From positions 99,617 through 163,616 of the forward strand of contig JAZKJV010004147.1 in NCBI GenBank assembly GCA_037367405.1: a stretch of DNA of 64,000 nucleotides, given 5' to 3'. A model generated the notes under the pieces. That model made no database searches. It worked only from the letters and a program-made list of their open reading frames with translations, and was not told where the DNA came from. The position numbers were made by a program, and so were the translations under genes. The first letter of the stretch is position 1. The number at the start of each line of letters is the position of its first letter. The stretch comes from Ottelia alismoides. Lineage: Eukaryota; Streptophyta; Magnoliopsida; Alismatales; Hydrocharitaceae. Below are positions 48,387 through 59,445 of this stretch, piece after piece.

Positions 48387-51300
48387 TCTTACTTATCATC
48401 CCAATTTTCATTTGTTATCCCTCTAGACTGAACAATCAATAAAATTCATCTCTAATTCACCTTAATTAACAAACTAATCCTCTGTCAATAACCCACCCTA
48501 GTTATTGTATAAAACTAACACTCTTTTATTTCTTGTTATTAAAAATCCCCAAAAAAATTGATAATTATTGTATATATTTATTTTGGCATCAAAAATAAAT
48601 TGAAATAGAAAGTCAAAAGAATTAGAAATAGATGTTTTTATTCATTAAAAATACTTCCAAAATTCTTACTTTGTATATATGACCTTGTTTGACTTTTTGG
48701 TCAACATGAAACTTGTAGATCTCATCGAGATCTACAACTTTCATGTTTTTGTCTTTTTACTAATTCCACGTGTATTTTTTTTATTTTTTTTATTTTATCT
48801 TTTTCTAATTATTTCATTGGGTCATGCAGCGCTCTATGGAGCCGTCATGCGGCTCGACTCTTCACTTACCACCCATTCCCCTGATCCACCGTCTGATCCT
48901 TATGATCAATCGCATCTCCACTGCTCCTCTCTGCAAGGTCCTTAGCCCTTAGATTAGACCTCTTGATCTAATATAGGGTGTCCAATCACACCTCTATCTG
49001 GGTCATTGAATCGCAATATCCAACAATCCTTGACCATCATCTTCCTCTATAACTGCCAGCCCCCATCGCGCCTACCTTCTTCCCCCATTTTCTCTCTCAC
49101 CCATCACCTCCTACCTACGACCTAACTCCACTTCCACATAGACCTATCCTCCTTCCTTACGTAACCCTCAACCATGCAACACCTTCTTTCTTGAGCTCGG
49201 CTTGACCATTTCAAAACCCTCGACCACCCCACTCATGACCATCGTCCTCCTTTACAAATATAGCTCCCCCACCCTCTATTCACTCTGTCCACCTTCACAT
49301 GGGCCAAGGCCCAGCATCTCTCCACCTCTCGTGATAGGGGGAGGTCGGATTGTCTATGTGAAGAGGACCAACGCCTCGGTGAGACCCTTAGTGGGCCATC
49401 CAAGCCATGATCGCTCAACGACCATTCGAGCTCTCTGGCACAAGTGTCCAGATAGAGTGAAGACCGGAGGCTCAAATCGAGCCTCAGCCCAAGCCTCTCC
49501 CCCACCCAAGTTCCTTTTCAACCTCTGTACGTCCCTCTCTTTCAAAGGATGGTCTGATCACCCTCGCATTGCCTTCAATTTCTCCAAGTAACTTTTGTTT
49601 GCTTTTATTCGCTTTCTCCTTTTTTCCCACATAGCGCAACCATATTTTCGTTGACTTGACCAACCCCTAACCTTCATCGGAGATCTTCGATCTTTGCTGG
49701 AGTTTCCAATTGTCATATCCTTCCTACACCCCTAGTCACCTCGCCCCCTTTCCTCTGCCATGACAGCGAAACCCCTCAGGTCGCAACCTTATCCACCCCA
49801 TGTAGGCCCTCGTCTCACTCCCCCCACGCACACACGTCACCACACAAGCTTCGGCTATGAAATTAACGCCTTTTGTATGTCTAGTTCATCATTGATTAGA
49901 GATCCAAAGGAGGTTTTGATTTAGAGTTATGCTATGATGAAGACACTCCATTCCTCCAATCTAAGCTTCGCTTGGTGCTCCCGAGACTATCGTGATCTTC
50001 TCCTGAGGTAAACGGAGGTCATGGGTTCTTCAGGAATATGAAAGGATGGCGAAGGAGCCCAAGAACCATCGTTGGAGCCCCATTATTACCGCCACATGAA
50101 GGTGGAGGAAGAGTCCATGGCAAGCTGCATGTGTTGCCCAATCAACTTGATCGGACGACTCAAATGGATTTTGAACCTCTGCTCCAGACCGACTAACTCG
50201 GTGGATCCGAGCCTCCCTCAAATTTACCCTAGTCACCCACGTGGCTTGAGCAACCTACCCCGGTTCGCATCGCACTCCGAGCCTGGTGCATGCGTTGCCT
50301 CGCATGTGCGAGTGCTGGAAATTTGGAATGATACCCTCGTGACTCTTCAGATTTTCATACTGATCCCTCATTAGATATGTGTGCCACATGCCTATCATAG
50401 GGAAATTGCAAAGAGAACCCAGATGGGTTTTTAATATTACAAAAATGACTCTCATAGGGCCTATTGATGTTTTTCCTATATGTTCCTTTGTTTTCCTTAA
50501 GTTCATGCCATATACTATCTCTTTAATATCTTGAGCATATAGACTCTGTTTCAGTTGATTTCAACTGCATTATTTGCTTTATTTGATGATCTACACGACG
50601 ACTATATTTATTTACTAATTTGACACTTGAATAGTGTGTTAAATTCTAAATATTTAATGTGTCAATCGCTCTCTTATTCAATGCCATGAATTGAACTCTG
50701 ACTATTTTTTATGCATCAATTGCTAATGAAATCAATTCCTTTTATTAGTGCTCAATTATCTGATTAATTTAGGCATATAATTTCACATCATTCTGGTTGC
50801 ATTGCATAGCTTATTGTGGCACTTATACTTGCATGAAAACTAAATTAAAAAATTGTGTTTGATTCATTCGCCACTGCATCGGATATCAATTTATGTCATA
50901 ATGCCATCCCTTTTAATTTGCACAAAACCTATAAAAATGCATGGTATCCATTCATCATGCAGGTGCAACATTTTTGTGATGTTTTATGCATTGTCTGCAT
51001 TGTGTGTCTGTAGATCTAGGTTCAGAAAACGAGTAACTTAATTTAGGCATTGAAATTCAAGTGATCATCGAGGAGGCTAATGTCCCTGTGTTCGACTTTA
51101 GGCTCCGTTTGTTTGATTGGAAAGGAATTACAATAAAATGGAATCAAGACAAGAATGGAATTAACAATGGAATGGAAAGGAAAAAGTTTTTCCATTCCAT
51201 TGTTTGGATCATATTAGGAATTGGAAATTTTATAATGAGACATGTTCCTTTCTTATATTTGGAAAAGGAAAAGAATAAAAAGAAAATAACATTCCTTTGA

Positions 51301-52613
51301 TATATTTCGTTAAGTAGAAAAATAATGGTATTTTCAAACTTATTTTTTCATATAATTGATATATTTCATATAAAGAATCAACAGTCAAATTTAAATGGAA
51401 ACTACTTTGATTTTTTTCATACAATTGATATATTTGATATATCCATATCCGTATCCACTACAATGTTTTATTACCATATCTATATACATATTCTAAAGAA
51501 ATTAAAAATATTATGGGTATCTGTATTTGGAAAAAAAATAAAAACACATATCCATGTATGTATACGTATTCACTAAAATATAACCCGTGTCCATATCCTA
51601 AAAAACTAAATATGGTATCTGTATCGATAATTATAACTACGAAAAAATAAAACCCATTTCCATGTCCATATCCGCTTCCGTAAAAAAAACCATCCACGTC
51701 CATATATGTATCCGTAGAAAAATTAAAATCCATATCCATATCCGTATATATATATGCTGGAATATAACCGGTATCCATATCTTAGAAAAAAAATTGAAGA
51801 TTGCATCTGTTTCCATATCCATATTAGAAAAAATCACATATCCCTGTCGATATCTATATTTGGAAAAAAACAAAAAAAAACACATATCAATGTTTGTATA
51901 AATATCTGTAAACTAATCATATCTGATGTATTTTATCCTTTGAATAGATATATATAATATCTTTTAACCATATATGTATTCGTATCCGCTAGAATATCTT
52001 TTAACCATATCTGTATCCATATCCAAAAAAATTAAACTGTATTTATACATTATCCGCAAAAAATATCACATCTCCATGTCAGTATCCATATATGCATATA
52101 TTTGTAACTTATCCAACCTTTTGCATACATATATTTGTATCCATGTCAGTATCCATATATCCATGTCCAAAAAAAACCATATCCATGCCAGTGTCCAAAA
52201 AATATCCAAAAAAAGAAAAACACATATCCATGTTGATGATCATATATTTGTAATAATGATATATTAATTAAAAAATATTGAAGAAGAAGACATTCATTAA
52301 CATTGGTAAGGAATGGAATCCCAATTACTAGGGGGTACCTAGGAATGGCAATTCCCATGAATGAGAGAATCGGGCTTCCTTTGTAATCGTTATTCCTGCA
52401 TAAATTTGATCTAACAAACAAAGGAATGGAATCGAGAGAGGAATGATGATTCCATTCCCTCCTCTATTCCTGCATAACAAACGGGACCTTAGTATGCTTA
52501 CCAAGTAAAATATTCTCCACCTATTCAAAGGTGTGGTGTTCTGACTGATCCATTTTCGCTTCCTGTACTATGATAATATACGAAAATTAAAGAGGTGAAA
52601 ATGTGGTTCACCA
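48387..52613 (+). repeat. 3' LTR of the Tat/Athila-like element, with nested Harbinger
   Basis: Begins TGATGAATCTCTTAC and ends GTGGTTCACCA. Aligned to the 5' LTR it is colinear, apart from the insert at 51101-52488 and many point differences, so the insertion is old. Confidence 0.88.
51101..52488. mobile_element. PIF/Harbinger-like element, TTA duplication
   Basis: The inverted ends are GGCTCCGTTTGTTTG on the left and, reverse complemented, GGTCCCGTTTGTTATG on the right. TTA lies directly outside both ends (51098-51100 and 52489-52491), and the 5' LTR shows the uninterrupted site. The subterminal regions are rich in GGAATGGAA-type motifs. The interior 51430-52230 is a field of degenerate CATATCCGTATCC-type repeats alternating with A-rich tracts. 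There is no transposase, so it is non-autonomous. Confidence 0.85.
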
Positions 52614-52618
52614 CCGTC

Positions 52619-53200
52619 CATTAGCTGCCCTTGATTCAAATCGTGTAATCCCACATTTTACCGTGTGTCAACTCATTTCACCAGTCTTTGACCAACTATC
52701 GAAACTCCCCCCTTTGGCTATCACTTTAATTACCAATCAATACGGCCTACACCAATTAGTATTTAAGTGTCAACCTTAAGTGAAAGAAGTGAAACACGTA
52801 TGACCAACCATAACCACTTGCCACTGCACATCTGAAATCGAGACTGTAGTCTGGGGCAAAAAGGACACTGACACACTAAATAGTAAATAGTATGTCCCTC
52901 AACCAGCAACCTATCGGGATCACAATCATCTAAGCTTCTACCACAGACCCCAGTTGTGCATGCCCCTTCCTTGGCGGCACCTAGCTCTATACTACCTTGT
53001 CATTGAGAAATCTTACCATACGAGACATAACCTGGATTATAGCCAAAATCATTTTTTGATATGAGCACCTCATGATATGTTAGGAATTTGGATCATTGGT
53101 ACTCTCATTATTTCGATCTTAGATTTCCGCGACACATGGATTTATTACTTTGCATACTAAGTCCCATAGGAGAAAGATGTCAAGAAACCAAAAGGGATTC
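52619..53200. other. Resumed flank of repeat R and unassigned DNA
   Basis: CATTAGCT right after the element matches CACTAGCT at 249-256, so this is the displaced right side of the repeat R target. No gene is seen beyond it. Confidence 0.55.
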
Positions 53201-54018
53201 TTGATGTGAATATTTTATGACATATTGTATGTGATGTAATCTTGGAAACATTACACATAACGTTGGCAATATTACCAACATGTCTATAAGGTATCAATGA
53301 AACGACATGCTATGGGACAATGTGATGACTTGCTATGGTGAAATCTGCCATGGGTAACATGCCATAAGGTGACCTATTTGTGGCTGATCTGCTATGATGC
53401 AACCTGCCATAAGGTGACCCGATGTGGCCGACCTGCTAAGGCGCAACCTGCCATGAGGTAACATGATGTGGCTAACCTGCTATGGCGCAACCTGCCATAA
53501 TGTGACCTACTGTGGCTGACCTGCTGTAGTCTATGGGGTGACATTTTATGGGCTATGAGATGACCTAGTATGAACTATGTTACGACCTACTGCGTTGCAA
53601 CCTGCCGTAAGGTGACTTATTGCATGTGACTTAATGTTGGAAACATTTTTCTATAACGTTGGTAACATTACCAGCATGTCCATAAGGTAACATAGCATGG
53701 AAAGACCTACTATGGGGCAATGGGACAACCTGCTAGGGTCCAATATGTCATGGGTGGCCTTCCATAAGGTGACGTGATATAGGTGACTTAACATTAGCAA
53801 TGTTATCCCACTACGTTGGTAACATTGTCGACATGTCTAAGATGTCCTGTTATGTGTGGCTTAGAGTTCACAACATTACCCCTAACATTGGTAATGTTAT
53901 CAGCATCCTGCCATGGAACGACTTGTTATGGGCAATGGGGCTGCCTGCTACGTGTTCTGCTGTGTTCACACTCTGCATATTGTAGTGTTGTGATTTTGTT
54001 CCAACTTTCAACATTGTT
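53200..54018. repeat. Minisatellite region with 44-bp core repeats
   Basis: Units containing GCAACCTGCCATAAGGTGAC recur with a 44-bp period near 53401, 53445 and 53489, with decayed copies on both sides. A larger motif, ACGTTGGTAACATTACCAGC, recurs near 53262, 53660, 53814 and 53883, showing a higher-order arrangement. The region ends where LINE homology begins. Confidence 0.75.
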
Positions 54019-56104
54019 GTAGATCCTTTTCTGGGGGGGTTCCCGTCGCTTCGGGGAGGAGAAGGATGCGCTCTTTCGAATCACGAGGGTGTGGCTTCTC
54101 TTGGGAAGGAGGGGCTTGGGGATATCGCTGAAGGAGGGGTCTCGGCAGAAGCTGGCGTTGGTTCCCTCGGTGATGGGGAAGTCATAAAGGGGAAGTGGGT
54201 GGGTTGCAGCGCGGAGGAAGGGCGGTGAGAATAATATGGAAGTGTGTTGCATGGTGTTGGGGTTGGCGGGGAGTGGGTGCATGTCTCCCACAAAAAGCCT
54301 GAAAAGAGATGCTTCCGTTATGGGACTCGGGGACATGCTGCGTCTTTCTGTAGTGCTCCTCCGAGATGTTTCCCTGCGGGAGGGTGGGCCATCATAGGGC
54401 CAACTGTAGGTTTGGTTTCGTTTTGTCATGCCGATGATGGTGATGTGCATGTTGATGTTGGACAAGCAGGCGAAGGATATCCTCTATGATCTATACACGC
54501 GATAATGGCAGATGGTGTGCTTTGAGGGGGTGCTACAATAGCTGCGGCAGGTGGGAAGGATGGCATGTAGAATGAAGACATCCATGCTGTGATTGGATAC
54601 ACATTATGGGAATGCATCTCCATGGAGGCTGCTAAGGGACACCTATTCGATTTCCCTGGTTCGCGGTTTTTGGAGGACGTCGCGGCTCTTGATACTCGAC
54701 GATGCTACGCTCGGAGACTATCCAGGATACAGAAAGAACGCTTCATATAAACTGAAGGATGGACGATGTTATTTGGCGGTCTCTTCGCTTTGCTGATGGG
54801 GCAGCTACGAATGTCGAGGTTTGCGTAGCGGAGGTTCATGGCGTTCCTTTTCTATCCAGATCGACTTACTGTTTGGGACGGGTTCTCCGGTGATAGGGGT
54901 CGGTCCTCGCGGTGATAGATGATGGGTTGAAGCCCGTCTCGGTTTCAGATGTTACGCGCGTGCTGCTGGAATGCAACAAGGGTTTGATCGACGCTGCAGG
55001 TGGCCGAGTCTTCTACGACTCTTTGGAGGTTGGCCGTTTCAAGTTCAGGGTCGAGATGCTAATCGTCGAACCCGCACCGTTGCCGGAGGTTCCGATGATG
55101 CCCGATGTCATCTCGCCTACTTCGTTGGCGGTGGGTTTCCCAAGGGAAGCTTGCATGGTTCGTCCCGCGAGATTGATTTGGTGCGACCCTTGGGCTTCTC
55201 TCCCAGCACAATATGTCTAGTATCCCAAAGGGTCTCTTTGTCTGCTGAGGTGGGAAGGATGGCTCCCCCCTTCTCTGCACTGCCTCGATCTTGGCCTCAG
55301 AACTTGGATCCCGTCCTTCGGATTGCGCTCTCAGATCCTTTCGCGGGTCGCCTTGCCTTCTTCATTGGCGGTGGGTTTCTCGAAGGAGGCCTTGCATGGT
55401 TCGTCCCACGAGATTGATTTGGTACGACCCTTGGGCTTCTCTCCTAGGGCAGTGTGTCAGGTATCCCAAAGGTCTCTTTGTCTGCTGAGGTGGCAAGGAT
55501 GGCTCCCCCTCTGTCTGCGCCGCCTTGATCTTGGCCTCAGAACTTGGATCCCGACCTTCGGATTGCGCTCTCGGATGCTTTCGCGAGTCGGGCCCAAGGA
55601 GAATCGAATTCTTGTGTTGCTTTCTCTGCGGGCGGAAAGGGCCTCTCGGGTTCTCTTCCTATTCGATGCTTCTCGACCGCGATGGGCCCCTTGGATCTGT
55701 CTTCTTTCTTAGCCCATTCGTCTGGAAGTGGCTGGGCCCTCCCATTTTTTGGCTCTTTCGGCTCGGCTGCTGTTGCTACTTTCGTGGTGTCGTACGTTTC
55801 CAGCACCTCTTTGGAGGATGAGGGGCGTTCTTCGAGCAAAGCCGCCTCGCACACGGTTGAATCCCTTACGACCTCGACATCCGGTGCCCTCTTTTCCGTT
55901 GTGCCTCCTCTGACACTCCTTGAGATGGAGGGCACTCGAACTGTCAAAGGATTTCTTGATAAAAGGTCCGGGAAGAGATACAGGCAGAGGAATAGAAATC
56001 GGTCGCCGGTCTCCGAGCCGCAACCCTTCTCGACACTAAAGATTTCTGTTGCGGAGGCCTCAACGGTGGTCCGAGTTCAGGGGCAACACGTTGTTTCTAC
56101 ATGA
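54019..56104 (+). pseudogene. LINE copy A ORF1 (Gag-like, zinc knuckle)
   Basis: ORF1 proteins of plant L1-type elements bind the element RNA. The first third reads KKPEKRCFRYGTRGHAASF around 54292-54350, a CCHC knuckle with its second Cys changed to Tyr, while the second knuckle (CFACGRAGH in copy B) is destroyed. Further parts are 54912-55220 (VTRVLLECNKGLIDAAGGRV) and 55544-56104 (C-terminal Ser-rich part ending GQHVVST). A 240-bp in-frame tandem duplication (period seen between 55131 and 55371) is absent from copy H. The stop TGA (56102-56104) overlaps the ORF2 start ATG (56101-56103). Confidence 0.75.
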
Positions 56105-56750
56105 AAATTCTCTCATGGAACGTGCGGGGGCTGGGGGAGATGGGCAACAAGAGGACTTTGGGATCACACTTTATTGAGTGGGGTTGTGATGTCATGATGT
56201 TGCAGGAGACAAAGCTTCAAACCGTCAACAATGTTTTATGGAAGTCATTCGGGGCGGGAGGTATTGATGAGGTCAGGGCTCTGGATGCTGTCGGCGCGTC
56301 TGGTGGGTTGCTGATTGCGTGGAGGTCGTCGCTTATGGGATGTGGCTCGGTGCTGCGAGGGAGGCACGCCATCTCGGTTCTCTTGGTATGTGCCGGCTCT
56401 TCTATGCCAATTGCGATTTCGTGTGTCTACGGGCCTTGCTGTCATATTCGAAGGAGGGAATTGTGGGAGGAACTGCGTGAGGCGAGTAGGACCTTTGCGG
56501 GTATCCCTTGGCTCATAGGGGGGACTTCAATTTAACTCTTCAGACCTCAGACAGACCACGGTTCAGGGTTGATCAGGACGCGGGTTCTGCGGATTTTGCC
56601 GACGTTGTGGGCTCCTTGGCCCTGGAGGTTTTGGATGCGGGGGATATCGCCTACTCCTGGAGGAATTCCAATTCTCTCTCCCGTGTTGATAGATTTTTGG
56701 CCTCTACTGAGCTTCTGGATTATTTCGCGCTATCCTCTGTGGTTGCTTGA
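56101..56750 (+). pseudogene. LINE copy A ORF2, endonuclease domain
   Basis: The frame starts MKILSWNVRGLGEMGNKRT, followed by VMMLQETKLQTV (catalytic Glu), AISCVYGPC and WLIGG, then GDFNLTLQTSDRPRF and SRVDRFLAS in the next frame. This is the exonuclease-endonuclease-phosphatase fold that nicks target DNA for target-primed reverse transcription. The frame breaks at a G run (56518-56523) where six G stand in for an expected seven. The final His motif is decayed. Confidence 0.88.
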
Positions 56751-56799
56751 CCGAGAACTTTATCCGACCACACGCCAATACTGTGGGATTCCGGTGATA

Positions 56800-57260
56800 C
56801 TCCTGCGGTGAGGGGTCTCTTCAGATGTTCGAGGAGCTGGTTGCTGGAGGATAATTTCAGGGAGATGGTGGCTTCTCATTGGTCCATCCTGCAGGCTGTT
56901 GGTTCGGCGGCTTCTAAGTTTATCCAGAAACTCGGTTCTTTACGCACGCGGCTGAGCTCTTTCAAGAGGGACTCCAGGGCTGCCAAGTGTGCTACTAGGC
57001 GGGGGTTGAGGAGGTGGTTATGAGACTTGACGCTTTGGAGGATACTAGGGAGCTATCAGGGGATGAGTTGGTCGCGCGCTCGCTCGCTCAAAAGCAAATC
57101 ACGGCTGAGGATCTTAAGCGCGCCACTGTATGGCGTCAATGATCGAGGAGTACGTGGCTAAGGGAGGGGGACACTAACACGGCTTTTTTCCATCGTGTTG
57201 CCAGCGGGAGGCATCGATCAAATGCTCTACGATCGATCACGATCAATGGGCATCGTGTGA
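56800..57260 (+). pseudogene. LINE copy A ORF2, linker between endonuclease and RT
   Basis: 56808-57023 reads FRCSRSWLLEDNFREMVASH and KFIQKLGSLRTRLSSFKRD, typical of the region between the two enzymatic domains. Frameshifts follow before the RT. Confidence 0.65.
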
Positions 57261-58190
57261 ACGGTGACAGGGATATGGGGAAAGCGATCGTCGTGCATTT
57301 TAAGGAGTTCTCGGCGAGGACGATTCCAAGGGTGTGGAGGTGGATGGGGATCGGGGCTTCATCTCTCTCGCCCTCTTTGTGTGATGGTCCGACGCAGGGG
57401 GGTGTCCTTGGAGGAGGTTAAGGCTGCAGTGTGGGGCTTGAACGCAGATGGGGCTCTGGGTCCGGATGGCTTCCCGGGGACCTTTTACGGGGATTTTTGG
57501 GATCTGGTGGGCAAGGAGGTGGTGGAGGTTATGTCCGAATTTTGTGTAGGCAATGTTGGCTTCGAACGGATTAATAAGTCCCTGATTGTTCTCCTTCCTA
57601 AATCCGTGTCGCTCGAGCCGATCGAGGATTACCGCCCCATTGCTATTTCTAACATCCTTTATCTGATTGTGGTGAAGGTGATTGCCTTGCGGTTCGGCCG
57701 GGTTCTTGACACCCTTATTTCCCATTCCAATCTGCTTTTGTTCAGGGAAGGCAAATTTCGGACTGCCTTACTCTTGCATCGGAAATCGTTGTGGACTAGA
57801 GGAGAAGGGAAAGGCAGGGTGTTTTATGGAAAGTTGATTTTGCAAAAGCCTATGATAGTCTAGATTGGAAGTTCCTATGGTCGGTTATGCGAAGAAGAGG
57901 TTTCTCGAAGATATGGATATCTTGGATGAGACGTGTAACGACGGCTTCCTTCTCGGTCTTGGTCAATGGCCGCCCAGAGGGGGAGGGGTTCTTCCAGCCG
58001 CGTAGGGGCGTGCGCCAGGGCTGCCCCCTTGCTCCCCTTCTATTTCTCTTGGTTGTGGATGTCCTGGCCCACATTACTTGTCGGGTTGTTGATTGTGGAT
58101 TATCGGTCGGTTTCTCTAAGGATGGTTTGGTGATCCTACTTTTGCAATATGCTAACGATACTATCTTTTTCATTGAGGGGGGCACTGCAA
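57260..58190 (+). pseudogene. LINE copy A ORF2, reverse transcriptase with YAND in place of YADD
   Basis: Landmarks in order are VWGLNADGALGPDGFPGTFY, LIVLLPKS, EDYRPIAISNILYLIVVKVI, a decayed Q-FI-GR block, then, in another frame, VNGRPEGEGFFQPRRGVRQG and CPLAPLLFLLVVD. The catalytic motif reads QYANDTIFF (TAT GCT AAC GAT at 58148-58159), where the family has YADD, so one metal-binding Asp is lost. The thumb and C-terminal domain are missing. Confidence 0.88.
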
Positions 58191-58344
58191 AAGCATCGGT
58201 ATGTCTATGGCCCTGGATATTTTCAGTGAGATGTCAGAACTATTCAAAAATGTTGGCAAAAGCATCGGGATGTCTATGGCCCTTCGGCCTTTTTGCGGAG
58301 GAGGCCGGTGCTTGTGGGCGGTTTGAGATCTGATTGCGACTCTC

Positions 58345-59445
58345 TCTCGATTGACTATCACCGCGAGGACCGACGCCCATCGCCGGAGAACCCGCCCCAA
58401 ACATTGAACCAATCTGGATAGGAAATGAACCGCACGAACCTCCGCTACGCAAACCTCGACATCCGTAGCTGCCCCATCAGCAAAGCGAAGAGGCCGCCAA
58501 ATAACATTGTCCATCCCTCCGTCTTATATCAAGCGTTCTTTCTGTATCCTGGATAGTCCCCGAGCGCAGCATCGCCGACGACGTCCCTCGAAAATCGCGA
58601 ACCAAGGAAATCGAATAGGTGTCCCTTAACAGCCTCCATGGAGATGCATCCCCGCAACGCGTAACCGATCACAGCATGGGTGTCTTCATCTTGCATGCCA
58701 TCCTTCCCACCAGCCGCAGCTATTATAGCACCCCCTCCAACCACACCATCCGCCATTATCATGTCACCCGCAACCTTTGAAACACCCTCCACTTTCGAGC
58801 CACCCGCACCCTTTCGGACAACCGCGACCACCGACGCGAAGTTACGATTTTCCCGGCGTGTATCGATCATAGAGGATATCTTTCGCCTGACTTGTCCAAC
58901 ATCACCATCATTGGCATGACGAACGAAACCAAACCTGCAGGTGGCCCTACGGTGGCCCGCCCTCCCGCAGGCGAAACATCTCGGAGGTGTAATAAAGAAA
59001 GACGCAACATGTTCCCGAGTCCCACAACGGAAGCATCTCTCTTCAGGCTTTTTGTGGGAGACATGCACCCACTCTCCGCCAACCCCAACACCATGCAACG
59101 TACTTCCATACTCTTCTCGCAACCCTTCCTCCTCGCTGCAACCCACCCTCTTCCTCTTTCTGACTTCCCCATCAACGAGGGAACCAACACCAGCTTCTGT
59201 TGAGACCCTTTCTTCAGCGATATCCCCATGCCCCTCCTTCCCAAGAGAGGACACACCCTCGTGATTCGAAAGAGCGCATCCTTCCCCTCCCCGAAGCGAC
59301 GGGAACCCCCCAGAGAAGGACCTACCGATTTCGTCGAGCCCGCCTGCGCTCCCGAGTTTCGCACTCTCCACCAACGCTCCATCCCCAAAGTTTTTTCTTG
59401 TATAGATATTCAAATTCGCATGCAGTTTCTTATATGTTTAAGGGG
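58345..59445 (-). mobile_element. LINE copy B, 5' part, minus strand
   Basis: This copy carries the 5' end of type 2 (start MNIYTRKNFGDGALVESAKL) and the longest uninterrupted ORF1 N-terminus (58529-59413, 294 codons). It contains RCFRCGTREHVASF, a knuckle lacking its last Cys, and CFACGRAGHRRATC, an intact CCHC knuckle. It ends tail-to-tail against copy A. Confidence 0.85.
58529..59413 (-). CDS. LINE ORF1 N-terminal fragment, 294 codons
   Basis: This is the best-preserved ORF1 frame in the array. Residues 1-60 are a Gly/Ser-rich head, about 120-160 are the two zinc knuckles, and the rest is Ala/Gly/Val-rich. The stop is at a frameshift relative to copy A (PGYRKNA), so the native protein would continue. 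It is expected to bind element RNA. It is very unlikely to be a host gene. Confidence 0.6.
   Translation of the reverse strand: MNIYTRKNFGDGALVESAKLGSAGGLDEIGRSFSGGFPSLRGGEGCALSNHEGVSSLGKEGHGDIAEERVSTEAGVGSLVDGEVRKRKRVGCSEEEGLREEYGSTLHGVGVGGEWVHVSHKKPEERCFRCGTREHVASFFITPPRCFACGRAGHRRATCRFGFVRHANDGDVGQVRRKISSMIDTRRENRNFASVVAVVRKGAGGSKVEGVSKVAGDMIMADGVVGGGAIIAAAGGKDGMQDEDTHAVIGYALRGCISMEAVKGHLFDFLGSRFSRDVVGDAALGDYPGYRKNA

Larger units (their letters stand above)
44474..52613 (+). mobile_element. Tat/Athila-like Ty3-gypsy derivative with giant LTRs and no coding interior
   Basis: The left LTR is 44474-47289 and the right LTR 48387-52613, about 2.8 kb each without the nested insert. A primer-binding site relic lies at 47292-47310, reading TGGCATCATTGATGAGGAC where Tat/Athila elements read TGGCGCCGTTGCCGGGGAC; every difference is C-to-T or G-to-A. 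The polypurine tract AGTATGGGGAGG (48375-48386) after a GAGGACGAGCA-type string is also typical of this group. The flanks AAGTC and CCGTC are mutated copies of the ACGTC seen at the empty site in repeat R. The interior is only 1.1 kb, with no gag or pol. Confidence 0.85.
54019..58345 (+). mobile_element. L1-type LINE copy A, 5'-truncated, ORF1 and ORF2 partly readable
   Basis: Homology starts inside ORF1 (GTAGATCCTTTTCTGG) and runs through ORF1, the endonuclease and most of the reverse transcriptase. It ends in a 68-bp tandem duplication (GCAAAAGCATCGG at 58189 and 58257) and then flips into copy B on the other strand. GC content is high compared with the rest of the window. Numerous frameshifts show that it is dead. 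No 3' tail is present. Confidence 0.88.

Noticed and set aside
51430..52230. Possible telomere-like or centromeric satellite (TATCC repeats)
   Set aside because: Units are degenerate and irregular and sit inside a defined Harbinger-like insertion, not in a uniform satellite array.
53357..53532. Regular short repeats that superficially resemble a CRISPR array
   Set aside because: Units are contiguous 44-bp degenerate tandem repeats without unique spacers, in a plant nuclear context with no cas genes.
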